Shown here piece after piece: positions 1 to 11,063 of a DNA stretch of 64,000 nucleotides. Position 1 is the stretch's first letter, and every line of letters begins with the position of its first letter. The translations under genes were made by a program, and so were the position numbers. This DNA is from Lepidonotus clava (Eukaryota > Annelida > Polychaeta > Phyllodocida > Polynoidae). Below the pieces are notes generated by a model. That model was not told where the DNA came from. It saw only the letters and a list, made by a program, of their open reading frames with translations, and searched no databases. The stretch is taken from positions 3,678,114 through 3,742,113 of the forward strand of contig OW387149.1 of the NCBI GenBank assembly GCA_936440205.1, read 5' to 3'.

Positions 1-122
1 ATTCAGATCAAACATGTACATTTCAATATAACATATTGACTGACAATCATAAGAATCGGTCGATTCTTCTAGTCACCCATCCCCCGTCGCCAGTAAAATC
101 GCCTAGTGGGTATGGGGCTTTA
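1..122. mobile_element. MITE family B, right part (cut by window edge)
   Basis: Right half of a short non-autonomous DNA transposon. It ends in 'gcctagtgggtatggggc' followed by TTTA, the inverse of the 'taaagccccatacccac' start seen in other copies at 465, 6019, 9786, 34752, 45653, 53647, 54833 and 55231. The interior carries the family's 'cagatcaaacatgtacat' and 'aatcggtcgattct' blocks. The left end lies outside the window. No coding capacity is seen. Confidence 0.75.
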
Positions 123-464
123 CACACGCTATTGACACCCAGCCCAAGTTCACATTGAGATCAGGTAAAGTTACATCTATTTACAGAGCTTCTGTCATCA
201 TTTGCCTGTCTCAGCACTTTCATTTCACCATGATATGAGTTGTAGATCATGTGACATTCCGATTATTGTCATTGAAAGAGACTCCTCATCATCCAGTGTA
301 TTACTAGTGTTTCAATATCGTGGGCGAACTGTGAATCGGTTGGATTGAGATGGGTTGACGTCATGACAACTTTCAATAGATATTGTGACTTTAAATTGTG
401 AAACCTTATATCCATGTCCCATATTTTCATTATCTTCCGAGGCTTCATACAAGTTGGCTGACAC

Positions 465-2043
465 TAAAGGGCCATACCCACTAGGCGATTTTGACCAAGT
501 TGACCGACTGATTGGTGCTAAAATCGACCAATTCTGCCCCTAGAATCGGCCGATTCTACCAGCGATTCAGATCAAACCTGCAAATTCCGTCATACCATAC
601 TAACAGGCAACCATAAGAATTGGCCGATTCTCTCACTTTTCCGTCGCCCTTCGCCGGTAAAATCATCTAATAGTCTGGCGGCCAAAGCATAAAATTTACA
701 CTTGTGTTTGCCATGAAAGGTTTATACCTGAAACCATTCTAGGGTTGTAGTGGGGTCCTCTGGGAACCATGTATAACCGGTAGTCACTCTGTAGAGGTGT
801 GCATGACTGTGACAACCGCCATTTTGTTTTGCGGTATCCAGGGAAATTCAACATGAAAAAAAAAGACTAATCTCGAACTGACACATTCAATTTTGTGCCA
901 ATCTATTTCATATTGTACATTCTAATAGTTATTAGAACAGGTAATTTCTCTGGCAAATGACTTTGACCTTCATGGAGGTCAAGGTCACTAAATTTGACCT
1001 CAAAACCTGAAAAATATGACAAAATCAAAGTTGAACTTGAAGCAAACAGTGCTACTCTTTATATTGTCCTTTAAATTAAGTGAACATGTCTCAATCAGGC
1101 TCTTGTGATATTCAGAAAAGCAGAAAAATTGGTTAGATGAAGAAATTTGGTCACCAAATTACACATTATGTGATTATTGTAGTTATTCACTTAGCTAGTA
1201 GCTCTTTGACAAGGCTAATCACTGCTTTTGAATCGAGTCAAAGAATTGAGTATTAGTTTTTCCCACAATTTGAGCATGAGAAACATACTTTATAAGATTA
1301 CTTAACAATTGTTTACATAATGTGAAAAAATGTGTAAACCTTTAAATTTGATGACCTTGACCTTTTTAGGGACAAACTAAATAGCTAATATACTTGACCT
1401 AATAATATCTATGTATGTACTTAGTATAGAACAAATAAATGCCATGTTGAGATAGGAATTGAAAGAAAATTCATTTTCCTCAATCTTTGGAAATTAAGAT
1501 TTTTTTTCGATTTCTGTCACATAATGTGTAATTTGGTGACCAAATTTCTTCATCTAACCAATTTTTCTGCTTTTCTGAATATCACAAGAGCCTGATTGAG
1601 ACATGTTCACTTAAATTAAAGGACAATATAAAGAGTAGCACTGTTTGCTTCAAGTTCAACTTTGATTTTGTCATATTTTTCAGATTTTGAGGTCAAATTT
1701 AGTGACCTTGACCTCCATGAAGGTCAAAGTCATTTGCCAGAGAAATTACCTGTTCTAATAACTATTAGAATGTACAATATGAAATAGATTGGCACAAAAT
1801 TGAATGTGTCAGTTCGAGATTAGTCTATTTTTTTTCATGTTGAATTTCCCTGGATACCGCAAAACAAAATGGCGGTTGTCACAGTCATGCACACCTCTAC
1901 AGAGTGACTACCGGTTGGACATGGTTCCCAGAGGACCCCACTACAACCCTAGAATGGTTTCAGGTATAAACCTTTCATGGCATACCAACTCCAAAAATAA
2001 GCTACTTTCTTGAACTTGGCCGCCAGACTATAATGGGGCTTTA
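465..2043. mobile_element. MITE family B copy split by a younger element
   Basis: The left end, 'taaagggccatacccact', starts at 465. The matching right end, 'tggggctttac', lies at about 2034-2043. The interior to 670 has the family's 'aaaatcgaccaattc' and 'cagatcaaacctg' blocks. The two halves are separated by the 1.36 kb long-TIR element at 671-2030. The family B copy was therefore there first, which gives a relative age. A few bases of the family consensus near the junction are missing or diverged. Confidence 0.75.
671..2030. mobile_element. Long inverted-repeat (foldback-type) DNA transposon, 1.36 kb
   Basis: Left arm 671-1173 and right arm 1517-2030 are inverted copies of about 500 bp, near-identical over most of their length and diverged only within the outer 50 bp or so. 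The ends are TAGTCTGGCGGCCAA and its complement. The unique spacer is 1174-1516. A direct TAA lies at 668-670 and again at 2031-2033, a likely 3-bp target duplication. A TWA target is typical of the PIF/Harbinger superfamily, so that assignment is an inference. No transposase is present. The arms contain several TGACCTT/AAGGTCA blocks. A perfect copy would fold into a 500-bp hairpin. Confidence 0.85.
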
Positions 2044-2456
2044 CGTGCTGCGCCAATACAACCTTTTAACGAGTATGCGCAATGCAATGAGCCCTACCAT
2101 AGAGTACACTTCTTGATCCCAACTCTCTAAGCCTATGACCATAGGAATCCATAACCCAATACACCTTTCCCACAAACCTGTGTAGTACCCCACCTTGCCT
2201 TCCTTTTTGGGCTTTAAATAATTGGGTCACTTCATTTCATATAGGTTAACCATAGGAAAATACCCAAAAACATGTTTCAAATTTAATCCACCAGGGCGGC
2301 GCCACTGCAATGAAAACAATGTATCCATAGGTTGTTTCCCATTATGCTAGTAGGGCGCCATACTAATGAAAAAGGTGTACACCATTAATTTTCCCTCACA
2401 CCTCTCATTTCATTAGCTTATTGTCTCCATATAAATCCTTGTTAAAGTTCTTTCCT
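2044..2456. other. Unassigned intergenic sequence
   Basis: About 410 bp between two MITE clusters. No coding pattern, TIR or tandem repeat was recognised. The block 'agggcggcgccactgcaatg' and the later 'agtagggcgccatactaatg' are loosely similar, which may be an old local duplication. Confidence 0.3.
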
Positions 2457-3349
2457 AAAGGCCATATTCCATTATACAGTATTTGCTTGCGACACCATGA
2501 AAAAACACAAACAAATTGCTGCTAACTTGCTTGTGGTAGAGTGCCACAAGGTGGAATATGGGTACTTGCACTGAAAACACAAAGTTGGCAAAAGTGGTTC
2601 CAAAAACGACAACCCAATGTTGTCTGTGTTTTTTTATACAAAAAGCTTATTTATGAATAGTTTCATGTTATAGATATCATGGTCCATAATAATGGCTTCC
2701 TATTATCTTATTACTAGGTATTAGGTATGGCCATTACACATAGGAGGCCTATGAGTTGTATGTTTTTTGACACCATTCACTTACAATACTTTATCATAGA
2801 CAGAGGCCATGACAACCTTGGGTTGTCATTTTAGGCACCATTCACTTACAACCCTAGGGTTGTCAGGCAGGACTTTTGACTCTCATTTCCTTCTGTGACA
2901 ACCCTATGACAACCCAATTTTGATTTTTGCTTCTCTGACGACCTTTTTGGCCCAAAATAGTCGGGAGAAAATGACAACCTTTGGGTTGTCATCCAGCCTC
3001 AAAGTTCACAATCACAACCCTCTGACCACCCCAAACTGTCAAAGGATTGTCACAATGTTGTCACACAGCATCAATGGCCTGAAATGAGCCCTGCTCTGAA
3101 CCCACAAGTCACCTATGACAACCCAAAAGTCACCTCTGACAACCTTCTGACAATTTTAAAGTGGCTCTCTGACAACTTTGTGTTTTCAGTGTGCAGCACT
3201 TGCTTGCAGCAATTGCCATTTTACTGGCTTTCTAGGGTTGCTTGCTGTTGGGGATACCAACATGTTGGTATCTAAACCACAAACTCCTTGCGGTGGGTAA
3301 ATAAAGGGACAGCAAATGCTACCAACTGCAAAGTGGAATATAGCTTTGA
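2457..3349. mobile_element. MITE family C-like element, host of a nested insertion
   Basis: The left end, 'aaaggccatattccatta', and the right end, 'aagtggaatatagcttt', are imperfect inverted repeats of the TTAAGGCCATATTCCAC type seen in family C (35627, 53850, 62393). A different TIR element sits inside at 2569-3191. A perfect palindrome, 'gataccaacatgttggtatc', lies at 3253-3272. No ORF of note. Confidence 0.55.
2569..3191. mobile_element. Nested 620-bp MITE with GACAACC-rich interior
   Basis: A 19-bp perfect inverted repeat, CACTGAAAACACAAAGTTG, lies at 2569-2587 with its complement at 3173-3191. The interior repeats 'tgacaaccc' and 'gggttgtca' many times on both strands, mostly from 2800 to 3170. 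The flanks read TTG-CA on the left and TGCA on the right, possibly a short target duplication. It interrupts the family C-like element at 2457-3349. No transposase is present. Confidence 0.7.
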
Positions 3350-3740
3350 TGATAATGAGCATATTGCACTTGATGAACCCCATTAATACATCCCCAGAGA
3401 TGAAAGCAAATCCCACATATCACTAAAAGGGTTCCTCTATTGATTTTTCACCCATAATGATTGTATCCGCACCCTTAATTTGATTAGAGTTATATTGATT
3501 TACAGTTTTGTTTGGAAATTGCCTCTAGCGTAAAAACCAGATCTGTCTTATGCCATTATGGAAATGTACTCAATAGACGGTAATTGGAATCAAAAAGTAA
3601 ATTACAATGTCTGTAATTATTATCACATCACAGATTTAGGTAATTATAATCGATCCAATATTTTTGTTTTAAATACATAGTTGATATCACACCCCGACAA
3701 CTTTGTTTAGTCTACTCATTTATCAATATACATAGTCGAG
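3350..3740. other. Non-repetitive AT-rich stretch
   Basis: No element ends, tandem repeats or coding pattern. From 3570 to 3660 there are several TAATTA/TAATTG-like cores of the kind homeodomain proteins bind, but such cores are frequent by chance in AT-rich DNA. Confidence 0.25.
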
Positions 3741-4079
3741 AAGGCGTGCAGGATGGTGAAGTGGTTAGAGCGACCGTCTGTTGCATGGACAGCCTGGGTT
3801 CAATCCTGGGCTGGGCTGGCTATTGCTCCCCTCTGCATGTCTCCCAGTGGCAACAACATGGTTATCAAAGGTCTTAGGACCACCGGCTGTTGTGTGTATG
3901 GCCCTGACTATTCACATTAAAGAACACTCCGTAAAAGTGTAGGGGTATGGTCTCTACCTCCTAGATATGATCATTTCATAGATACGATCATCAAACAGAC
4001 AGAATATTCAATACCTTGATCTTGCCATGATATAACCATAGATGTTGATACGGCGTTAAACACCAATAACCAACCAACT
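3741..4079 (+). repeat. tRNA-derived SINE, copy 1
   Basis: The 5' head has an A-box-like 'tggtgaagtggttagag' at about 3753 and a B box 'gggttcaatcctg' at about 3796, as in a pol III tRNA-type promoter. The body runs through 'cacattaaagaacactccg' to a tail with 'ggcgttaaacaccaataacc' and an 'accaacc' repeat. A second copy at 23941-24290 shares head, body and tail, so the boundaries are supported by comparison. It is non-coding and depends on a LINE for movement. Confidence 0.8.
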
Positions 4080-4398
4080 ACAAAGTTGAGATAATAATAT
4101 TTCTGCTTGCCTGGGGACACATTAGTTTTTGTAAGGAAAGGCTTTGATAGATGAGAAAATGAAGAAACATACAGTGGAAGTCAGTAATGAAGTTCTTAAT
4201 TAACACCAAGCTAATTTAATGACTATGTATCTTCAACTTTGTCTGTTTAAGAAGAATGGTTCCTATCGCCGCAAACCGAATGCCTTCGTGGTATTGTCTT
4301 TGCTTAATTGATAAAAGAAGTTGATAAACGTCCTTTCTCCTGTCTAGGATTAAGTATTGATGCTATTTGAATCGCTGCCATTTATCAAAGGCTACCAA
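4080..4398. other. Non-repetitive stretch, possible regulatory DNA
   Basis: About 320 bp without repeat ends or coding pattern. The part at 4230-4390 has GATAA and CTTTGAT/ATCAAAG-like words (GATA- and TCF-like), which is suggestive only. Nothing else was recognised. Confidence 0.25.
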
Positions 4399-4617
4399 GT
4401 AAAGGCTATATTACACCATTAAATTTGCCCACCATACCAGAAATAGCTGGTCGGAATAGGATTGAATTTAACATGTCATATACCATAAGGAAGCATTTGA
4501 AATTCTCTTTCAAGTGGTATATAGCATGCATGGGTTTCGGTCATACCCTTAATGAAAATTTAAAATGACCAAATTCCGAAAAGTTCAAATTGCCTAGTGG
4601 AATACCAGTATGCTTTA
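4399..4617. mobile_element. MITE family C copy
   Basis: It starts 'taaaggctatattacacca' and ends 'gcctagtggaataccag' followed by TATGCTTTAA. Together these form the imperfect TIR of family C. The interior contains the family-typical 'catgtcatataccat' and 'catttgaaattctctttca' segments. It directly abuts the family A element at 4614. Confidence 0.6.
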
Positions 4618-4913
4618 AGGTCCTATTAAACTACATGACTTTGAGCTGTGATATTGGTGCGATAGGATGATGTTTAAGAAAATTCACATGCTGAAGTGAT
4701 ATAACTGGTATAAATCGAAATTGGCAATTTACAGTATTTTATAAATGACTAATTTAAGAAAATTCACATGCTGAAGTGATATAACTGGTATAAATCGAAA
4801 TTGGCAATTTACAGTATTTTACAAATGACTAATACTGAATTGTGTCTCTATATGTGTGATTTCTCTGTGACATTCCAATATCCAGGTCCTGTTGTGTAGT
4901 GTAATAGGGCCTT
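4614..4913. mobile_element. MITE family A copy with internal 80-bp duplication
   Basis: The ends are 'tttaaggtcctattaaacta' and 'tgtagtgtaatagggcctt', matching the complete copy at 44207-44421 and the interrupted one at 10538-11063. Positions 4673-4752 are repeated head to tail at 4753-4832 with only one visible mismatch, so the duplication is recent relative to the element. It is non-coding. Confidence 0.75.
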
Positions 4914-4930
4914 TAGTTTAGAGTACTACT

Positions 4931-5260
4931 CAGCCAACTATACTTTTTTAGTCAGTCTGTTACTTACTAAGATGGCACGCAACAATTATGCTATTGATGG
5001 TGAGGTTGAAACCTCGCCATATCAGAAAGATATTATAACATTATTTTTTTGTGAAATTAGGACAAAACCAAACAGAACATATAAGAACATTCTGTTTAGG
5101 TTGAAGGACATAACAAGAACATTATGATAATGACACAGTGCAACGTCACAACCATACATTGCAGTAACGTCATTGCAAACCATCAAAATAACACATCAAG
5201 AATGAATACAGAACCAAACAGAACGTTCCTGCAATATAATAACGTCACATGCTCGGCCGA
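4931..5260. mobile_element. MITE family E copy
   Basis: The element starts 'cagccaactatac' and ends 'gtcacatgctcggccga', an inverted CAGCCAA-type terminus. The interior blocks 'tgatggtgaggttgaaacct', 'aacattctgtttaggttgaa' and 'cagtaacgtcattg' recur at 9082-9380 (opposite strand), 11389-11713, 14191-14526 and 34090-34430. About 330 bp, no ORF. Confidence 0.75.
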
Positions 5261-6018
5261 ATATATCCTGCCCTTTAAGGCTCGCCCTGCGGCTCTCAGA
5301 TGATACTCTTAGAGGGAAGAAGAAATGATCTATAGATTACACTTATTAATCTCAGTGATGGTTGTCCTAGTGCCCCGGGACATTAGAAACCTCTCTATTT
5401 CATGAACACATACTGATAATGTTTACTGACTTCCCATTGCAGTATGATTAATATTGCAAAAAGAATTGTAATGAGCCTCCCAACCACGAAGCATAGACTG
5501 TAGGCTTATTTCTGGAAATGTAAAGGGTAATTGCTAATCAGGAAAGTAGTTTTTATATTAGTAAGTATCCATTTCAAATTACATGTATTATGCATACAAA
5601 GATAATTTCACCTGAAATATCAGACCAACCTCTGGTTATATTGTACCTCATCTCATAATTGTAATCTAGGATAGCCTGATTTAATATAGTGCCTATATAT
5701 GTCTTAACATTTCTTGCTCCCACAATAAGAAAAGCATACGGTATGAATTGTATTTGTAAAGGAGCACACATATCAAAAGAATCACCTCCCCAACCCCAAT
5801 CCCTTTGGTCAGTATTTACTTAATAGGAGCCCCCAAATGCAAATGGTTGGCTGGAGATCGCTTTTAACAAGTTTTCTGTCAGAATGCATTCTACATAAAC
5901 AAGTTCCAGCTTGGCAGTATCAACTTAACCTAAACCCTATTTGTGGAGAATTGCTCATACAAGCACCAGCTGCCCAGAGGCTAAGTTCAGTCCAACCTAT
6001 AGACCTACTCAGGAATCC
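5261..6018. other. Unassigned sequence
   Basis: About 760 bp with no recognised element ends, tandem repeats or coding signal. The short open frames on either strand show no domain or codon pattern. Confidence 0.3.
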
Positions 6019-6212
6019 TAAGCCCCATACCAACTAGGACAATAAACCAAGAGCCAACCGCTTTTGAGAAGAGCCAATCTTGTCAAACATGTACATTTCA
6101 CTATTGCAAACTATCTGGTGATCTAAACTGAGGCAAAAATCAACCGAAAATATACTAGTAGAATCAGCCGATTCTAGTCAGCCGACTTGGTAAAAAAGCC
6201 AAGTGGGAATAG
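6019..6212. mobile_element. MITE family B copy, diverged
   Basis: Starts 'taagccccataccaacta' and ends 'gccaagtgggaatag'. The interior has 'caaacatgtacatttca' and 'gaatcagccgattctag', as in other family B copies. It is more diverged than the copies at 9786 and 53647, so probably older. Confidence 0.6.
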
Positions 6213-7480
6213 ATTTGGGACACAAGAGAGAACTCAAAAACCCAAACATTTTCTGTCACCTCCTGTTAGTTCCACTTTTCCTATGTTCTTGTAAATTTAC
6301 CAAAATGTGAGTTTCAAAGTGTAGTGATGATATGTGTCCTATCAATGTACAACACTTCATAAAAAATAACATTCATGATATCTAGCCAGAACTCTTAATT
6401 ATCATTATGTTACAATAAAGGAACATAAAATGAGCTGTTTCTTGCTGACCTGGGGGCCTATTTAAGGACATTATTTTGCAAAATTTGTATTTCAAAATCC
6501 ATAAATACCTTAGCAAATTTTTCAACCAAGGACAATTTACAAAGTATTTTTTTTTATGATTCGTAAATTTTACTAAGGCCAAAAAATGCATGGTACATGA
6601 AAAAACATACGTAAATGAAAATTGAGTTAGTTAATTTTTTATTGCCAAAATTATAGATAGAAACTCTTCCAAAATAAGAGACACATATAATTTTACTAAT
6701 TTGTATTTACATATTAATATTTATGGGAGTAACTCTGTTCATGCCAGCACTACCACACCAAGTGACAGTTGTCACTTAGAAGTTGCCAACAGTAACCTGC
6801 TTGACAACCCGGGTTTGTGTAGCAACCAGGGGTGTGACATCATCAAAAAGTGATGTGACTCAGGAAAACATGTGTTCACAAGGACATTGATGAAATATGT
6901 ATCCAAGGTGACTCAAATAAATAAAGTCAGTCAAGTGTTAAGAAGTTGTTGTTGGTATGTAGTGGTTTCACCTTAAATGGATCATCAGGTGCGAGTTTGG
7001 TAACAATACTTCCACAATAAATTATGAAAAATATTTAACCGGGTATTTTAATAAGTTTTTTCATAGTTTTTAAATTTTTAAATTTTTGTATTTATATATG
7101 TAGAAGCAGGCCCATTCCAATTTGGAGAAATATTGGTGAATTTTCCAGGATATTACAAAAAGGGTTTTAGGAAAAATGGGGGTTGGTCAACGTGGTAGGA
7201 CAAGGTCCAGTCACTAAATAATTAGTGAGAAATGTCAGAAGTCATCGCGGTATTGGGAAGTGAAAATGAAATTTGTAGCGGAGTATTTACTTTGTATATG
7301 TGTGATACTAAGCATTTCGTAAATTGTCCTTAAATTGCCGCCCACATCTATAGAGCATTATTGAGCTGCTTGCCAGGTGCCATGTGAGCTGGTCCTGACC
7401 CAGGCTGCAGGGGCTGAGCTGCTCACCTAATGCTCCCTATTTGTAACAGTTGATTGGCACCCTCAGGGCAGCCGGGGAAG
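6213..7480. other. AT-rich unassigned region
   Basis: About 1.27 kb. No coding signal, no TIR pair found, and no tandem array. Short A/T runs are common (6540-6560, 7060-7100). The block 7350-7440 is locally GC-richer, with 'gagctgct' repeated, but has no recognised identity. Confidence 0.3.
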
Positions 7481-7483
7481 GCA

Positions 7484-8410
7484 ACAGCTGGACAACACGG
7501 CCACCAGTCATTATGAGGTGCCATGCGCTAACTATTTATGGCGATCAGTGAGTGAGTGAATGCTGGATGTTTTACTCCATACCAACAGCCAGGGTCATTT
7601 TCACGACAAAAAAAGTTGGAATGAATTCTGTATCGTATCTATGAGATGAAGGTGACTAAGCAGGCAAACAGCAGGGAATCAAAACCCGGAAATCATTTTT
7701 GCTGTACCTCATCCCTTAATGAACCCAGCACCAACCAGGAATGGAACCAAAAGAACCACTTGGTGAGTGCTGGGCCCCGCTATCATCACCTTATACGATC
7801 AGCAGGGGCTACTGGGGGCCTTTTCTTCCCCAGAACCCCCACAGGGTGGAGGGGGGGTCAGTACTGGACAGAACGACTACCATTCATTATGAAGTGCCAA
7901 GTGTTGACTGTGCAGGGGTCCGTACTGGACACAACGGCCACTGGTCAAAAAGAGGTGCCGAGTGTTGACTGTGCGGGGGTCAGTGCAGACTTTGTTTGGG
8001 ATAGTATTGGATAAAACGGCTACCAGTCATAATGGGGATAGTACTGGACCAAATGGCCACGACTCATTATGTGGTGTCAAGTGATGACTGTGTTGGGGTC
8101 AGTACTGGACACAAGGCCACCGGTCATTATGAGGTGCTGAGTATTGGCTGTGCAGGGGTCAGTACTGGACAAAACAGCCACCAGTCATTATGAGGTGCCA
8201 CGGGTTGACTGTGCGGGGTGGAGGAAAAGGGCCGCCAGTCATTATGGATCACCATGTGTTGACTTTGCTTGGGATAGTACTTGACAAAAAGGCCATAAGT
8301 CATTATGAGGTGACAAGAGTTGACTTTGATTGTGGTAGTATTGGACAAAATGGCCACCAGTCTTTATGAGGTGCCTAGCGTTGACTGCGTGGGATAGTAT
8401 TGGACAAAAT
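7484..8410. repeat. 60-bp minisatellite interrupted by a SINE
   Basis: About nine or ten units of roughly 60 bp run from 7858 to 8410. Each has the core 'ggacaaaacggccaccagtc', then 'attatgaggtgcca' and 'gttgactgtg'. Some units are shortened. An isolated unit at 7484-7530 lies upstream of the SINE at 7548-7855, so the SINE appears to have landed in the array. Open frames across it are repeat translations, not genes. Confidence 0.85.
7548..7855. repeat. SINE family H, copy 1
   Basis: Starts with the 'cagtgagtgagtgaatg' run, continues through 'ccagggtcattttcacg', 'cctcatcccttaatgaaccc' and 'agcaggggctactggggg', and ends near 'acccccacagggtgg'. The same order occurs at 10581, 24505, 25901 and 33106. 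The complement of the middle part carries a B-box-like 'ggttccattcc'/'ggttcaattcc' word, suggesting a tRNA-type promoter on the minus strand (inference). Inserted into the 60-bp minisatellite. Confidence 0.75.
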
Positions 8411-9081
8411 TATTTCATCATCATTATCAAAGTCTAGGATTTATATGGTAAGAAACAACAAATGTACATTAGTACTTCATAATTCAATATAAATGAAAAG
8501 TATATAGAAAAATACTTTATCAGTACAACTCTGGTATGGTGATCAAAACAAATTTACAAATTTTGTATCCACGCTTCCAACATTTGGATTCATGAAAAAA
8601 AAAATTTTAGATTTGTGAAATTCTTTTTGGGTTAAAAAGTCTATAATTATATTGCAATGTGTTTCTAGTAGATATAATGAAGTTTTTACATAAACATCTA
8701 TATATTATGTTGTACATCTTTTTTATATGAAAATTTTCACTCAGGAATCAGTCACACGTCTTTTTACATGTTCACGCATCATTTTTAGATGCTTGACTGT
8801 TCTGGAGCAGTTTGTGGGTGTGCGGATGAAAAAATGATTCATGAATTTTCTATGGTTGTCGCCCCAGTAGCTCCATTCTACACAGAAGCAGCTCAGACCC
8901 TGTTTGGGCGTGAGGGGGTCTGCTCACAAAAGGCTGGAAGGGGAGGAGTAGGTGAAGGGTAAGGGTGTTGATAAATTTCCCAGTTACCACCACCCTGCCA
9001 CAAGGTGTGAAGACCCTGGGATTGGGGTTGGGGTGTGGGCAACCCCTATTATGGTTGGTCACACTGTATGTAGCAAGTAAT
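8411..9081. other. Unassigned sequence
   Basis: About 670 bp, AT-rich to 8830, then a GC-richer block at 8860-9050. No TIR pair, array or coding signal was found. The minus-strand open frame at 8850-9188 runs into the family E element and shows no protein-like pattern. Confidence 0.3.
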
Positions 9082-9380
9082 CCCAGCCAAGCATGTGACG
9101 CTTTTATAAAGTTGCAGCAATAATCTTGATGACTCCCAATTACGTTGCTGCAATGCACTGCTGTAACGTAGCACTTCATTTTTATCATAACATTCTGGTT
9201 ATATTCTTCAACCTAAACAAAATGTTCTTATAACATTCTGTTTTGGTTTCATCCTAACCTCACAAAAAATAATGTTATAATAACATTCTGATTTGATAAG
9301 GTTTCAACCTCACCATCAATAACATAATTGTTATGTGCCATCTTAGTAAGTAAAAAATGACTAAGAAAAAATATGGAAAT
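9082..9380. mobile_element. MITE family E copy, inverted
   Basis: Starts 'cagccaagcatgtgacg' and reads 'ttcaacctaaacaaaatg' then 'ggtttcaacctcaccatc', the reverse complement of the copies at 4931 and 11389. The terminus on the right is weak, near 9375. Confidence 0.7.
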
Positions 9381-9785
9381 TTGGACCCAAAATCACAAGA
9401 ATCGATCAAAAACTAGGGGAATCAGGAGCAAATGACTTTACATGTTGAATATCAAAGCATGAGTGAATTGTCAGCATTTGATCCATTTGTTGTGAGTAAA
9501 TCATAAGTGTATCGCAACTGTATTGCAAGTACAAGACTTGCAACTTGTCACTGCCTCAGAATGTCTGCAGCAGGCTTGCCCGATCTACCCCTAACCCTGG
9601 CACTGGTCTATGCATGGGCAGGTCAAGTCCACACCCAAACACCATTGTCATGAATACACTGTCAGCCCCCACTGTGTTGACCCCTCACCCCTGCTCCCCA
9701 TGGAGGGTGGCAGGGGAATCAGGCGGCATGCAAATGCAGTCAACTGAGAGATAGGAGGGGTTAGGCAACAGAGGGCAGGTTTATA

Positions 9786-9990
9786 GTAAAGCCCCATACC
9801 CACAAGGCGATTTTTACACAGTCGGTCGACTAATCAGCAATAAGATCTGTCGATTTAAAGGGTAGAATTGGCCAACTTTAGCTAAGATTAATATCAAACT
9901 CTACCATTCCAATTTGGGATACTTACAGTCGATCACAGGAATCGGCCAATTGTGTAAAAGTGGCTCATGATCAGTGGGTATGGGGCTTAA
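9786..9990. mobile_element. MITE family B copy, well preserved
   Basis: Both ends are clear: 'taaagccccatacccaca' at 9786 and 'cagtgggtatggggcttaa' at 9972-9990. It is about 205 bp and contains 'agatctgtcgattt' and 'atcggccaattgtg' blocks. The flanking TTA/TAA suggests a short AT-rich target site. Confidence 0.8.
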
Positions 9991-10537
9991 GGCTCCTGTT
10001 GTTGGCTAAGTTCCAGCTTGTATTCTGTTATATAAGTAGCAGTTAAACTACATTAAGGTACATCTGATATATGATAATGTGATTTCACATTTAAACATAG
10101 CATGTGCCCATTAATTTGTTGGTGTTATATATGATATAGAGCTATCTCGAGGAAGATGTGATGCACTCCTATGGTCTAATGAGGTGAACCAGAGCCCTAA
10201 ATATCAAATGCGAAGGATTTCCCAACTGTTTAATCACTGCTGCTGGTTTAATAGCAAATTAAATAATAATGTGTTAAAAATACAGGTATCACATTCATAT
10301 AAATTACTATAGATATAAGAAATTGTTTGTTTTCAGATGTATACTCATAATACACAGTTTTGTGAACAGCTGCATGTTGATTATAGAATTGACAGGTTTA
10401 CATTCAGTGCTCCATAGCAGACAAAAAAGTGGGGGTCGGACTGTGTAGCAGGGAGAAGTCCTCTATCCACTCAGCCCACTGACCACCCAAAGACTCCCAT
10501 TGTCGCCCAGTAACCCGGCCAGCCCGAGGCCAATGAC
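9991..10537. other. Unassigned sequence
   Basis: About 550 bp between MITEs. No element ends, arrays or coding features were recognised. Confidence 0.3.
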
Positions 10538-11063
10538 TAAAGGTGGTATCGCACTACATGACATGATCTACGATATGACAAATGAGTGAGTGAGTGATGG
10601 ATGTTTTAGGCCGTACCGACAGCCAGGGTCATTTTCACGGCAAAATCAAGTTGGGACAAATTCTGTCTTTGGTGATTGTATCTATTAAATGAAGGTGACA
10701 GTGTGGCAAACAGCAGGGGATCAAAACTTTTGTTGTTGTTGCTGTACCTCATCCCTTAGTGAACCCAGCACCAACCTGGAATTGAACTTGGTCAGTGCTG
10801 GGTCCCACCTATCATCGCCTTATACAATCAGCAGGGGCTACTGGAGGCCTATGTTCTTCCCTGGAACCCCCATAGGGTGTGAGATAACGATGTGGCAGAG
10901 AAATTGCACATATTTAAAACAAAATTCTTCATTACACATGTACAAAAAAACTTCAGATTGTCAATGTCAAACAATTATAACACTCCTGCATGCAGATTTT
11001 CTGTAAATTCATCATATCATGTCAATATTGGAGCTTAAGTTGTGCAGTGTAATCGGGCCTTAA
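10538..11063. mobile_element. MITE family A copy interrupted by a SINE
   Basis: The left end, 'taaaggtggtatcgcactac', and the right end, 'cagtgtaatcgggccttaa', flank 526 bp. Removing the SINE at 10581-10879 leaves about 225 bp that matches the uninterrupted copy at 44207-44421 in order: 'gatatgacaa', 'gcacatattt', 'ctcctgcatgcagatttt'. The MITE thus predates this SINE insertion. Confidence 0.8.
10581..10879. repeat. SINE family H, copy 2
   Basis: A complete-looking copy starting at the GAGTGAGTGAGTG run and ending at 'cccccatagggtgt'. It is internally co-linear with the copies at 7548, 24505, 25901 and 33106, and includes a short TTG run near 10728. It sits inside a family A MITE. Confidence 0.75.

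Noticed and set aside
7646-8014. 122-codon plus-strand frame
   Set aside because: Spans SINE H and the 60-bp minisatellite; an artefact of repeats.
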